Source of the DNA: Callaeas wilsoni
Lineage: Eukaryota > Chordata > Aves > Passeriformes > Callaeidae
DNA length: 64,000 nt
Reading direction: 5' to 3'
Assembly (NCBI GenBank): GCA_013398955.1
Contig: VWPU01014905.1
Coordinates: 326,406-390,405, forward strand
A program made the translations under genes and the position numbers. The notes below the pieces were generated by a model. It did not search any database. It saw only the letters and a program-made list of their open reading frames with translations, and was not told the DNA's origin. Shown piece after piece: positions 21,510 to 35,135 of this stretch (position 1 is the stretch's first letter; each line of letters begins with the position of its first letter).

Positions 21510-24500
21510 GTGTTCCTGGCACAACTTGTTTTCCAAGGGAAAGGAGAGCTGGTGGCTGAGCTGCAGAGTAAAGCTGAATCCCTGCAGTGACTAAGGCAGG
21601 GGAGAGATGTATAATGCAGCCCTGTTTTGATGTCTGGGAAAGCACATCTTGCTTCAAAACTCCCATTAGAGCACACCTCAGAGAAGGCAAACCTTCTGCC
21701 TTTCTCAGCAAATGTCAGATGATTTTTCTACCATGCTGGCACTGCAGTGCCCCTGAGCCGTGTGCCAAGGGTTCCTGACCAGCAGTGCTCACCGTAACAC
21801 TGCTTCAGCTGCTCAAAGCTGAACCTTAGTTCTGAGAAGTTTGGTGCTGGATTTGACTGTCTTTTATTTTATCTCTGATCTTTATTCTCCTGAGAGTTGC
21901 TTAAACATGCTTCTGAGGATGAGGGTAAAAGGCAGCACTGAAGATAAGAACCCTCATGGATTATGATTTTAATTTAGCAAGTCTAAATTCCCCTGATCTA
22001 GAATCACCTAAAATAGCCTAATCAAGTAAAACTTGTCACCTAGGAGGTATAAATGACACATATATAACATAAAGATACCGTTTCATTTTTCGCTTGACGT
22101 CTATAAATGTAAATTGCATATTTCTGTTTGTGAAAAGATGCATAAAAATTACAGAGTTTATGTGAAACAAGTTCCAAGAGAACGTGTCACCCCTATCATC
22201 ATGAAAACTACATCTGACAGGCAATATAGAAAAATATTTGCATTATAATATTTTCACATCCATGGGGACGTGAAACATCCCAGGGGCTGTTTAGTGCTTC
22301 TTCGCTCTTCCTTGGGTGACACCAGGCCAGCAAAGCCTCAGATGTGTCAAAAATGTTACAGAAATGTTCTGAACAGGGAAAGGCTGATCTGATAAGCAAT
22401 TATAAAGCTGGAATAAAGTGCTGGTTTAATATTTTTAGAAAGTCTGGGATGAGTTTGTTTGCTGTGATCTGTTTCATACTGTGCAGGAGCTCAGGAGTCA
22501 GAAGTATATGCAAGGAACCAGATGAGGAACCCAGCAGACCTCACTGGTCTGAGAACCTGAAGCACACTATTCCGGACACTCCAGAGCTGGAAGTATGTAC
22601 TAGAGATTGGGAAAAAACCAACCCACTGTTTTCCAAGGCAGTAGATCCCCCTACTAGGTATAACCAGCTGCTCCATGTCAACTAGCTGCCTTGCAGGATT
22701 AATGGATGACAATGCACTTTGCATATTTTTTTTCAAAAGTGATAAAGTTTAGAAAGGAGTACCGCTCCATGCCCCACTGTGTAAGTAAAGGATTCTCATT
22801 TTCTATGGATTATTTTCTCCTTAGCTTAAAAAACCTCTCCAGTTCAAAGTTTAGGGCTGGGATTATTGTTCTGCATTAATGCGATGCTCCTGTAGGACAG
22901 ATACAGATACAGATATGGTTAGGTCAGCCTCTTAATTTATAAACCCCATTATTCAAAGATTTCTCACATAGTTATAATAGATATTTATGCTAGATATTGT
23001 ATTAGATATGTGCTGAAATTTGGGTAGAAGAAATTTTTTGTTTAGTTAGAACAAAGAAAAAGAATGGCTGAGCTGTCAGGTTGTATTTGGTGAACATTAA
23101 TTACCTTTATCTCTCTTGGTTACTCACTGTGTATGAACAATGTGTTCTTACCTGTGTTTCATCCTAGACTCTTAAAACTGGGAGCCTGCTGATGCCTAAA
23201 ACGGTCTAGTCTAGAAATGCTACATTTTGCAAGTGAGTTGGTCAAATAATTACATGTAAGTTTTGTAGTTAAAATGAGGAATTCCTGAGTGATGAATGTG
23301 GATGAGTACTCTACACAACAGCTGACAGCAAGGAGACCAGCTGCGTGCTTGAAAGGAGCTTACTTCTTCCTTGCTCAGAGCAAGGCAGCGCTTGGAGCTT
23401 CAGCATTCGGCATGGCTCTGGGGACACGCAGTGATGGCCGTGCCACAAGGTCTGTGTGCCCAGGCCTGTACCCAGCAGGGCACAGCAGGGTTGGTCTGCG
23501 GAAAGCAGAGATCCAGGGTTCCAACATGTTAGCCTGGCAGGCACTGACACCTTAGGAGTCAAACCCCAAATAGCCAAAGTGCAGTAGAGGCTGTGCAAGG
23601 GACGATCTCAAACACAAACTTGCTGCAGCCAGACCTGCAGCGCCAGTATTACCAATGACACCAGCACCCACCTTACCTTCAGCAGAGCAACTTGCCAGTC
23701 ACATTCTGGTTAGATGACCCCAGCACTGCTGCTCCTTGCTTTCACAGTGCCTGCCCTGCACAGACAGATGTACTGCTTCTCTGCAAGCTCAGGGAGGGAA
23801 GTGGGAAGAAGGCCACCTCTTGTATTCCCTTGACTCAGCAGTGCGAAAATACCAGAGAGTGGTGATTAGTCACACTGCCAGTAGAAGTCATCTGTGTTTC
23901 AATACATAACGCATTGCATTTTTAATTTCTAGAGAGGTTTTTTACCATTATAAGTACAGACAAGAGTCCCATGTGATTTTTAAAAATGAATTTGAAGTCT
24001 GCAAGTCTCGTGCACCCCCTTCAGCATAGTTTTGCCCTGCTAGTGGGTGTCAGAAAATGTCACAAAACCAAATTGAAGTACCAGGCAAAGCAACAGCTGC
24101 ATGTTACCTGGAGTCCTCAGGTGCTCCTGTTGTATTGTTCACAGTGCCCTCATCAGGAAGCCAGATGTGATGCTTTCTGGTAAAACTCAAACTTTAGCTA
24201 GACATCCCAGGATTTTCATATGGTTTCATCATACACATATATAATCTTCACAGATAACAAGTGATGAAACAGTCTGGAGCAAAGTTCTTGATTTGACCGT
24301 CTGGTTAGTGCCGGCTCTACTTAGTAATAGAAGTCCTAGGACCATTGGTAATGTTTATGATAGGAGTCCTGCTTGCTCAGTGAGCATCAGAGTTAAGCCG
24401 TGTCCTTCTCGGAGAAACTGTGCTCATTTGGCTCCCTGCTGATAAGATGTGTAACACACACTCTGCTCCCTCGAGATGCTTGATGATCCCTGTCAATAAG

Positions 24501-25548
24501 CTTTTGTAAATAGGATAAGGATATCATTCCTTCTGCATTCAAAGAACTAACACAGGAATAGCTTTTGGAACCACTATTTGTGTGCAATGGCTACAGAGAG
24601 AGGACTCTCATTACTCCTGGTTTTCAGTTTAAGGATGATGTATTGGGATAGTCGAGAGTTTTCAGCTCTGCTTTGGACAGTGTTTTGCCATTTCCTAGGA
24701 ACCCTCTGCTGTGCAACTGTACCAATACTTAGCAGTGACAGCTCTGCTGGTGCTGACAGGATTGTTAGAGAGCTGCTGTGCATGTCAGTCACTTCCCTCT
24801 GCTATGTATTTTCATACTGATGGGAAGACAAAATGTAATACAATAAATGATGTCTCTCTTTGGCTGGTCCAACCAGTGACACTGCCTGTACAGAATGAGT
24901 TGTGAGAAAATACCTTTAAAATCAGACATAGTTGAAGGTTGTATCAATTGCCAATTACTTAATTTAAGGATCTGCAAGAGTCACTGCTGTGTGTAAGGGC
25001 AATAACCATGGGGAGGGAGGTGAATTAACAGAACATGAGTTATAAAATTAGTAGGCTCTTCAAGCCACTGTTGTTGCTGTGTCTGGTGAACTGAAGTGTT
25101 AAAGAGTCTGATGACCCACAGGGTTAATGCAAATTACCACTTGCATACGATAAGGCTATACCTTCCAGGTTTCCTAAGGCAGAGACTGCAAATTAGGTTT
25201 ACAGGTTAGTATAATTATAAATGTTTCTTCTTTAAACAGTGTTCATGTTAGAGATTTTTTTTGACTGAAATGATAGAAGAGTTGTATAATTATCATATAA
25301 AGTAAAAAAAAAAGGTAATTATTCTTAAAGCAAGTCAAACTTGTGAAGAATATCCAACGTAAGCTTAATTTCAGGCAATTTTGTTCCAATTACTGGTATG
25401 TATTTAGAAAATATCTCCTTAAATTAGAATTGCTTTAGCCTCTCAGTTCAACTCCAAAGCATTTTCCATGATAGTTTCACTTCATATTTTAATTGATTGG
25501 CAAATTAATGCAAGCTGTAACTGAGATAATTTTGCAAGGCGATGAAAT
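21510..25548. other. Intergenic, no gene recognised
   Basis: Unique sequence. The longest frame, 22344-22685 (113 codons, +), contains a possible acceptor (CATACTGTGCAG at about 22475-22486) but has no family resemblance. A GC-richer patch at 23340-23560 is open on both strands and unsupported. Confidence 0.5.
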
Positions 25549-25620
25549 CAGGGGAATTGAAAATTAGAGTAAAGATGCTAGGTTTACTGAATTTTGAAGC
25601 TTGATTTGTTTTTCTTATTC
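25549..25620 (+). repeat. Copy 1 of a diverged direct duplication
   Basis: It shares with 26035-26110 the text AAAGATGCTAGGTTT, CTGAATTTTGAA, CTTG and TTGTTTTTCTTA with scattered substitutions. AGGGGAATT-like text precedes both copies. The copies are about 487 bp apart in the same orientation. The unit matches no repeat family I know. Confidence 0.75.
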
Positions 25621-26034
25621 TCCTGTAATTTCTTCTGTCATTGACATTCATATGGACTGGTACAGTTTTGTATTAATTCTTGTTACAGCACCTCACATTG
25701 CTGAATATTTCTGTACCTTAGACACAATTGCACTTCCTACCACAGTATGATCTTCCTTCAGCCAGTAGATACATCGGACATGAAACTTCTAACAGTTGTT
25801 TTTAGTTTTTATTTACTTGCCATTACATGTGTCAGAGGTGTCCAGGAAACAGCTCCCAGCTTTTGCTCTGTATGGGAACACGGTTGCTGCCATGGCACTG
25901 TGGAAGAAGTGCAAGCGCAGAGTCCTGTCCTGGCTTCAAAAGTTTAGTAAAACTAGTCCTAGTTGAAAATCCCACTACCACCTTTGTAAATCAGATGTAA
26001 GCAACAGTGATATTTAAACTGTATTACCTCTTCA

Positions 26035-26110
26035 CAGGGGGAATTAAAAATTTAGAACAAAGATGCTAGGTTTCCTGAATTTTGAAACTTGCCTTGTTTT
26101 TCTTACTTGA
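26035..26110 (+). repeat. Copy 2 of a diverged direct duplication
   Basis: Partner of 25549-25620. Differences include TTTACTG versus TTTCCTG, GAAGCTTG versus GAAACTTG, and TGATTTG versus TGCCTTG. The divergence suggests an old event rather than a recent array. Confidence 0.75.
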
Positions 26111-29100
26111 CTGTGAAACTACCACAAAATGTGTCCCTGTATTGTCTTGGTGTCAGCAGCAGTGCTCTGCTGGGTTTTGTTTACTACAAACAAGACAGCC
26201 ATCAGAGTTAAGTCTGGAGAGAGAGTTAAGATTGGATTGTATTCCCAAAGACTAGGTATTGATATTTTTACCAGCAAAAGGTGCTCCAAGCCTCACACCC
26301 AAACCCTGTCTTTACTTTCTTTTTTTTTACTCCTGGAAGAAAGATAAACAAAGGCCTGCCCACTTGGTTTGCTTTTAACAGGACTTTGACAACCTTGCAC
26401 ATAAGAGATTATACCTGTGTCTCAAGGTATAAGCCACCTACCCAATTTCAGAAAGCCAGTTATGGAGTAGGGTGAAAAATACAACTAGAGGAATCCAGAG
26501 GTGAAAACACCCCAAAAATTTATTAACTCAATGTGGAATTGCTTATTGCAACATGTACAGAAGTGGCTCCTTAGTCAGCCAGCCAGCTGCCTTTGTGTAA
26601 GGGAAGTGGAAGGGATGGAGTTCTGGGTCAGTGGAACTGGTGGTCTCTATCAAAAAGGCCACTGGAGGAGGACTTCAGGGCCAGGTCTGCTGCTGGTGAA
26701 CATGCTCAGTAAACCCTAGTGCTGCTCCTCAGCAGTTGTATGCCAAGGATGCTGAGATGCAGGGTCGCTTCTCCAGTACACTCAGTACCCAGTGACTTAC
26801 AGTCGCTTGTCCGCTAGCAAAGAATGCACTTCTACTCCAGGACCTTTTCAAAATCATAACATCCTTTTGCTTTCCAGTGGCATATTTGGTGCAATGGGGG
26901 AGGGGACCTTCCTTGTGTGTACTCAGGGTGTTAATGCAGGCAGCCATTCAAGAGAAACAATCATCTGTAATGCCAACAGCCACAAGTGCCAATCTCCAGT
27001 GAGACACGGCAATGCACGATTCCGTCAGTCCTGTTTTGCAATGCAGCCAGATTCTTCCCACACCACCATCTCGGGGCACTGCCAGCGCACAGGACATCTG
27101 AAGCATCACAGTCAACTCTCACGAGCCTAAAAGTATCATTAATAATGCAAAACATTCTTGCAAGAGACCTGATCCACTGAGATGATGGGAAGGAATAAGA
27201 TGAGGGAATAAAGATCTAAGGCAATTAAATATCTTTGAATCTTTACAACAAGGGTACTGTGATGAGGGGGGGAAATAAAAATTTGTTTTAATCTAAAGAG
27301 GCACTGCAAGTATTTACAGTGAATTATTCATAATCACATGTCACTGTATGGTCTTGCAACAGATTTTCAAGCAGGAATCTTCTCCCATTGCTCTGTTAAT
27401 GGAGCAGATTTCCAGAAGGCTGCAGTTTGGAATTGCTCAGAATTACCTGAACTGATGATTCTTTTCTTAGCATATGAATTAATTCTGATCACCAACTCAA
27501 TTTATAGCCTCTAACTTCTGAAACACCTTCTTCTGCAATTCATTCCCTACAGTGATCATCTGTAAGTCAACTTTATAAGTATATACAGGCAATATATATA
27601 ATTTAGGGATGAATTTTGTGTCTCTTAACAGCCATCATAAAATAGTACGTTTTTTCTCTATTATGTGAAGTGTGATTTCCTGTTTGTATAACAGGACATT
27701 AATAAATACAGCAAAAAAAAATATTCGTGAATCCAGTAACATTACAAGAGTTGATATCTGTATTTACTGTAATTACCTAGAAGAACAAAGATTTTGATCA
27801 CCACCTGCTGACCTGGCTACTGTTAGTGACTCTACCGCACGCAAAGTCTCACCAGAGATTCATCTTCATGTTTTTCAAATTGACCTGAATTTTCACATCC
27901 ATAAATTACTGCAGTCACAGAAGTATTAACATGAAGGATTTGGAGCGCATTTTATTCAGCTCACATCTTTAATTGCTAGGCTTACAACAAAGACTTTTGT
28001 TGTTGGGGATACACTTATGAGTTGTATAGAGTATGTTCTGTTACGAGTTGTTTGTTCCAGAAAGTTGGTGCAAAATTTTCACACTGCCTTAAAAATCCCT
28101 CAGACCCTAGACCTGATTCCTTCTCTCTGCTTACTCATAACATCTTTCTAAACACTGGCAACACTTGCCATAGATTTAAAGGTTGCAGTTAAATTATTTT
28201 GTAGCTATCCAGTTTGCTTTATCCACTCCATCTGTTAAGCAAGAGTTTTATTTTTCTCTCAAAATGTTCTATAACTCTTGGAATTTTAATGTTTTTTAGC
28301 ATATTATTCTGTATAACGATCTCTCAACAATGCTGCAGCATATCAAAATGCTTTTACAAATGTATATCACAAAACATGTACAGTGTGAAACAACTATCTT
28401 GGGGTGGCTCTCTGTGACCTGTGTTGAGCCTAGGATGTGCTGCTATTTTTAACAGAAGATGTGATTAATCACTGAAATAAACTACAGCAACAGATTCTCT
28501 GTGTTCTGAACTCCTCCAATGGAAACTGATGATGTACATGGAACTGGGTTAGGTAATGCTTCCTAATGTTAAACTGAGTGGCAGCCACTCTGAGATGGGC
28601 CTGTCCTGTTAATTCATTGGATTATCCCAAAAGAAAAGTGCTGTTCGATCTCGCAGCTGACTTTTGTTTCACTGACGAGATGAGGCAGCCAGTAAATACT
28701 GACTTAAATGCTGAGAAAACTACCAAAAAATCCAAGTGCAGGTGCACAAATTCTGTGTAATACCTGACTTCAAATTAAACACACACACATGCTTGGGAAG
28801 CATAAGATTAATTTAGGCTCAGAGTACAAGTGGAGAAATTTCAGGTGAGTTTAAAAAGTCATTTGAAATAATGCTGTTAGCAAGTGATCTAAATTACCCC
28901 TAATGATTTACTGTTAATTTATTCTGGACAACCAATGTTTGCCACCAAAGGTTATGGAAGGAACAAGCTTCTTTTTCCTGTTTCTTTGCTGAAGAAAGCT
29001 TTTCTGCAGGACAGATGGAGACTTTTTTAGACCCCTCTTCTCTGTCTTTTCCAGTTCACTCCTCAACATATTGAAGAATCCTGGATTTTGCTTTTTGCTA

Positions 29101-32100
29101 ATGGGGCCTCTAGTGAGCCTGATATGATAGCAAATGAAGCTTCTGACTGTTAATTAAGAAATCATTAACACAGCAATTCAGGGAATCTCAACTATTTTAA
29201 CAGACGCCCTGTTGATTCTGGGCACATACTGCTTCTTGGTTTCCTTTTTGGAAATCTGTAGGAAAACTCCTACACAGTTATATCTGAACTTTCATTTTGC
29301 TCTTGTGTCTGGGGTGTTAATATTTGATCATGGTTGTGCTACCAATAATTGCAAAGGAAAATTGTTGATGGAAAAGCTGACAGCTGTTTACAGCAAATCC
29401 TAATGGTGTGTCCTAGATTAGCAGGAAAGCTTGACACATTGATGTTTAAGTCTTTTTTCATGAATGTTTCATCACTAGCAGTAATAAGTCTTCGTACGTC
29501 AATAATTTTCTACTTGATCCCTCTGATTTTCTTCCAAATTAAATCATATTCTCACTTGCACTATCACCTAAATGCCAGATGCTCAAAGCCATTTAGGCAT
29601 ATCTGTGCTGACTGTCACACCACAGCAGCTTTTAAGGCACGTGGGTTTTGCAGAAGAACTCACGAATATGCCCTGGGTGGATTGGGTCCTGCGAACACAG
29701 GCAGGCTCTCCGGGAAGGAACACGTGGCACGCAGGGAAGGAGTACATGGCAGCTGGTGTGGGGGGCATAATGGGTGCCCAAGCAACCCTCCAGAGCAGAT
29801 GTAGTAGAGACACATGTGGCTGGAGCCTTGCTGGGCTGCTTGGCTCCTGGATGAGCACCACTGTGAGCCTGGCACCGGAACTCTGATCTCCTTTGTCCTA
29901 GAAGCCAACATCCCCTATTTTCTTGTGGTCAACCACCTCGCGCTTTTTCTTGTACGTCTGAGCTGTGTGTCAGGGTGCAAGGAGGGCTGGCAGCTCCCAA
30001 AAGGCAGGTGAGATGGGAACTTGAGTGACTGATAGTTGTAACTGTCCCAAGGGGTGCAGAGAGGAATAAAGCCCATGTCCTAACACTCACCAGGAGGCAC
30101 CCCCTGGGCCAGAACTTACCCTTCATGGTGGAGGATACAGAACAGACAGCAGACTGAGCCTCTGCTGTGGTGAACTCCTGGTTGTTCACTATGCTCCAGC
30201 AAGTCACTGACAAAACACACGGTGTGTTTGTTGGGAGACTGGAACTCTATTTGCCTTAAAAGCCCTTCTAGGTTTTTTTTGCTGCCTTTAAAATAATGCT
30301 CATTTTCCCTTGCAGTGGGGGAGAAGAGCCTTTCTCCATGCAGTTACTGTGCTGTTTTCCATGGCAGTGCATGCAGTTCAAGTTATCAGACCCTGTGGAC
30401 AGAAGAACTGCAGTTAGGTCCATAACCATAATGCCACCTAGAGCGAGATTTTTTTCTGGTGATTTTACTTCAGATTTTTCCATTTAGCCCTTAAATCTTC
30501 AGATCAGGTGAGTATCACAGCTTCCATTTGCTAGGAAGCCACCTTTCCATTCTCAAAACAGGATTAAAAAGCCTGAGACTTCAAATACCGAAGTGCAACT
30601 CTTGCTGTCTTTGCCATAAAAATATATATTAAATTATTTTTAGACACTTCTTATGACCTTGTACAGGATGGTAGGTGCAGAAAGTGACTTCTGAATACCA
30701 TTAATTACTTGCATGTCACGTACTTGTGAATGTGGAAGTCTAGCTGGTAAAACAAGAGACAATAAATGAGAAAGTGTTTAGCCTGAAGACTGAAACTCAT
30801 AATGGGACTTACTGTGTGAACCAAAGCTGCAGCAAATAGGTCAGCATACTTTCAACACGGCTGGGCTTTGTTAGTCAAGTTTAAAAGAAACTTTTAAAAC
30901 AGAAGGGTATTTATAGCACATAGAACTTTAATTGTAAGCTCTTGTTGCCCCAAGTGTGTTAATATTGGGTTTTTTCCAGTATCATATTTTCTTCTTCTCA
31001 CCCCTGGTTTCTCATAAGGAACCTTATTTTTCAGATAGCCTTCACTCCCAGGTAAATAAGCTGTCCTGTAGCTACAGGTCACCTTGTGGATTTATTAGAG
31101 ATGAATCAATTAATTGTGTCTTTAGGGAGAAAACTGGCATAGAAATGAGGTAAGAGAGTAGACAGGTGCAGTGGTTAATACCCATGAGAGAAATTTGTGC
31201 TCTCTTCTCCTTCACAGAGCTCCCATGTAAGCTGGCAAAGCACGTGTCAAACTGCCCACAGATAAGTATACCTGCGTCCTTTAAGCTGATATATAATTGA
31301 AAAATACCATGAAAAAGTTTCAGTAACTTCCATCTACGACAAAGACAGTGAATGAAATGTATAAATTAGCTGCCTCCATGCAGCCCTGCTCGCTTTGCCT
31401 CAAGTGGTCTCTGGCTGACCACAGCCATTTATTTGTTTCAACCCTTTGTGTAGGACAAGCACCCTTGGTGCTCCACTCTGACCTGTCGGGCTACAGCCCC
31501 TCTCTGCAAAGTGAGGGACACACTCTGGCTCAGGTTTTCAACAGATCAGCATGAGTTTTCTTGCTGTCCTCTTGTCTCCTGGCTGTTACAGCTGCAGGTA
31601 AGAGAATATCCTTTAATGCCTCCTGGGCATCTGGTAGCCAACCCAGTCCATAGGGCTGGGAGGAAGAAGCTGCCATTCAGAGTAATTTAAAAACAGAGGG
31701 AAAACCAGGAAGCATCTGGGGAATCTGAAGGGAATGTATGGCAGATTCTTGCCATAAGAACAGTAGGTAGTGTGGGAGTGAGGATGAGGAAAGCAGGGAA
31801 GTGGGAAGAAGCATGGTGACCCATTCAGGGATTGCCACTGCTAGTCGCACTCCACCAGCCGTTCGTAAAAAGCAGCGTATGATTGGGTTTTCTTGGCTTG
31901 TTACACAAAGGTCACCATACAGCTCTCTTGAGGATACTTACCAGTTCATGAGGGGCTGATCATCCTAACCGAGCTGCAAGACTCCATGAAAATCGAACTC
32001 ATTATTTATTGTAATACACATAAGCATAGGCGTGTGCTTTTCTCACGAGTAGCCCCTGGCCCGCTAAGGACTCTGTCCAGCTGTGTTACAGAGTGGTGCC

Positions 32101-34058
32101 TTAACATGACATCATAAGGGTACTTCAGGGATGAAAGGGATCTTTCATAATTGCAGACACAAGTAAGAGGCGTGCACCTGTAATTTCACTTTACCTTCTG
32201 GGCCCTACTGATACATAAACTGTTCCCAGAGACCTTTTTAAGTCAAAATGACCTACTTATCTATAGACAGCTCTGCCTAAAATGACTCGGATAAAATGAG
32301 AATGGATTTCCTTACTGACTTAAATCAATTTGTAAGTGAAATTTGTTGAACTCTTAAAAAAGAAAAATTTTATATGATTCCGTACTTTTGGACTTCTTTT
32401 AGAAAATAACTCAATGTTGAAAAGATTGTTTTTCTTTAGTATTCCAGATCCAAGTTGAATAAACATGCATAAGCAATTTTGATCATAAGTCTGTTCATCT
32501 AATTTTACCAAGCCAGAAATCATCAGGGATAAGTTTTGGAGATATTATCTCCAAAGAAATAAAAAAAAAAAATTATAACTATTTTGAATCAAAAAGTGGA
32601 AATATTTAATTTCTGCAAGATTAATTCCATGGGTTATGACATTCCATACATTTTATACTTAAGTATTGGAAAATATTTTGTTAACACTTGTTAGCTTTTT
32701 CTGGTTAATAATCTTTTTTTGTGGGTGAAACAATAGTCTTCATTTAAAAAAAGATGTTAATTTTTGATTTCCATTTCTGTTTTTTTGTGACAAATATGTG
32801 TGATAACCCAGGCTAGTGTTGCTTGTGTGGCAAGATGCCTGTGTCACTTTGACTGAGATGCACCTGATTTCAGTTTGGTATTTCACAGAGCCCAGAAGCA
32901 ATATTGTTCACAAAAAAGAATAGCAAACAGAGAGAAGCGCTGAGGATAGATTGTCTGTTCTAATCCATGGGTGGAAAAGCTTACACAACCTAGTCCTGGT
33001 GCCAATTGGACGTGTTTTTCACTGGCACAATTTCTTCCCTCTAGGGGTGTTTTACCAATTTGTCTTAGCTTATGCAAAACCAGAGTGAGCCTTGCTAATG
33101 GTGAGGGACCTGAAGTTATCCAGTAATTTAGATTTCTTATGGTGCCCAGGAATTGCCTCTAAATGGCTTCCCTGGGATTTGAACTGGGAAAAAAATATTA
33201 AATGTCAAAAGAGAGAGTATACAGTCAATTGCCTGGATGAACAAACAGCAGTGCTTCTGCTCCAACAGAAGCACTGGAACATGGCTCAGGAGTGATCTTC
33301 ATTTCATCAAGTGAGGCTTTGCCATTTCTCTTAAGGTCAGGGCTCTGCCAACGTATGGAGTCTGTGCTGGGTCTAGGGGAGCCAGATGGGGGCCTTTCCA
33401 TTGTCTGTAGTAGGAATGGTTTAAGGCTTTCTCTCTCAAATAATTTTTGCCCAAATATATAAAATTATCCTCACATATAAAATGTTATCTACATAAAATA
33501 CTCTTCCACCATAGAAGCCGTGATTCTGCATGCGGTTTTGGTTTTACAAAACTCTGTGGCACTAGTAAGTGAGAAAAGCAGTTTTACAGGCTTTTGTCTC
33601 TTCCAAGCTGAAAATTCATTAATATTTATTATCAGGTGTAACTGAAATTATGAGGAACTAACTTGTATGGTGCCACAGTTCTCAGCTAGTTAATTTTAAA
33701 TTTGTAATTAGATTTTGTCCAGCAATTTAATTACTGAAGCCAAGGGAGCGCCCATATTCCTAGAGAAAGATGAAGTAAAAGTCATTTTATTGCACAACTT
33801 ACCCTCAGATTCTAAAAATCAATGGAAAAACTCCTCCTTCAGTTTAGCTGATTCTGCTCAATATAGAAGATTCTGTCCTCCACTGCATGGCTGGTGTGGT
33901 AATGATTCTCTGCATTCATTGAAAATTAAAACTGCCTCAAGGAATTCAGAGCAAGCACTAGACTGACCTATGTAGATGATGAAAGAGTGATCCTATGAAC
34001 TTATTTAAGAATAAAAATTCCTTTGTTACTGTTAGAAAGTTTTCTTTTGCAATAAATG
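26111..34058. other. Intergenic, no gene recognised
   Basis: Mostly AT-rich unique sequence with GC-richer islands at about 26560-26720, 26880-27130, 29570-30030 and 31350-31560. The last three are open in several frames on one or both strands, as expected from composition. A small perfect inverted repeat TTTGGAGATA/TATCTCCAAA lies at 32535-32555. No RNA gene or repeat family was recognised. Confidence 0.5.
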
Positions 34059-34507
34059 TGACGTCTTGTAGAGGCTGACCTGGAACAGAGGCTAGACAGA
34101 GTGAAAGGATAAAGGGTAGGTATTTATCAAAAGGCCTTCGCAGGGTACACCTTGGGCAGTGCAGGAGTCTCGCAGAGACCACACCCAAGATGGACACAGT
34201 CACCCGTTTTCCACACAGATCTAAGTTTTGTTCATTTGCATATCAGAGGTTAATTGTCCAATTACAGCTTCAGGTACTGGAGTCCCATTCTCTTAGTTTG
34301 CTCCCCCCCAACTCACTTTTGTTTACATTTCTCAGGGCCTGAGACAGTAAGATGTCCTTGATTCTCAGGCGTAGAGAGGAATTGTTGTGTCTGACGAAAA
34401 CGGGAAAAGCAGTTGCTAACATTCTGTATGGAGTTCAGAGTTATACACTAAAGAATTGCAGGATTACAAACATATGAAAATATAAAAGCTAAAATCCTAA
34501 GGCATCA
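34059..34507 (-). mobile_element. Solo LTR of an endogenous retrovirus-like element, 449 bp, minus orientation
   Basis: On the + strand it begins TGACGTCTTGTAGAGGCTGA and ends AAAATCCTAAGGCATCA. The ends are imperfect inverted repeats (TGACGTCTTGTAG against TGATGCCTTAG) with TG...CA termini. It is flanked by a perfect 4-bp direct repeat AATG (34055-34058 and 34508-34511). The minus strand gives the expected LTR order: an octamer-type ATGCAAAT (34234-34241) in the U3 part, then a GATAAATA poly(A)-like signal near 34121-34127, then a short U5. CAATTACAGCTTCAGGTACT and ATTCTCTTAGTTTGC are motifs I recall from avian LTRs. A 4-bp duplication suits class I (gammaretrovirus-like) elements. No internal retroviral sequence adjoins it. 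Confidence 0.85.
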
Positions 34508-34865
34508 AATGGAGTTTCTTTATCTGTGCAAACCTGGATGGTTTGAAATATTCTTTTTCTACTCCAATTCCCATCACTTAATTCTCAGTCTACCACCTGA
34601 CTGTTTTTCACGGAAACCAGGAGTCCTTTGACATTAGAATCATATTCAAAATGGAGGTAATGACTCCCTCATCTGATCTAATCAGAGGCATTAAATTATA
34701 ATGGTTTATTTTGTAAAAACAACAGTAAATGTGAACACCTGCTTTATATTTCCCAGGACTCTCTTTCTGGAATAAGATTTCCTAACAGTTGAGATGAGCT
34801 CAGAGAAGCCGTTAAGATCTTTCCAAAATTACACTTTAAAGATCACAAAGACTTTTGCTCAGCTT
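34508..34865. other. Short spacer between solo LTR and TCTCT array
   Basis: 358 bp of AT-rich sequence without recognised features. Confidence 0.6.
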
Positions 34866-35135
34866 TCTCTTCTCTTCTCTTCTCTTCTCTTCTCTTCTCT
34901 TCTCTTCTCTTCTCTTCTCTTCTCTTCTCTTCTCTTCTCTTCTCTTCTCTTCTCTTCTCTTCTCTTCTCTTCTCTTCTCTTCTCTTCTCTTCTCTTCTCT
35001 TCTCTTCTCTTCTCTTCTCTTCTCTTCTCTTCTCTTCTCTTCTCTTCTCTTCTCTTCTCTTCTCTTCTCTTCTCTTCTCTTCTCTTCTCTTCTCTTCTCT
35101 TCTCTTCTCTTCTCTTCTCTTCTCTTCTCTTCTCT
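34866..35135 (+). repeat. Perfect pentanucleotide microsatellite (TCTCT)54
   Basis: Exactly 270 bp of uninterrupted TCTCT units (AGAGA on the other strand). The pattern contains no stop codon in any frame on either strand, which is why long (FSSLL)n and (REEKR)n frames extend through it at 34794-35332. These are artefacts. The perfect homopurine/homopyrimidine strand separation and mirror symmetry allow triplex (H-DNA) folding. The absence of interruptions implies recent expansion and probable length polymorphism. Confidence 0.97.

Noticed and set aside
26470..26720. Possible LTR suggested by CCCCAAAAATTTATTAACTC
   Set aside because: No paired TG...CA ends or target duplication could be found.
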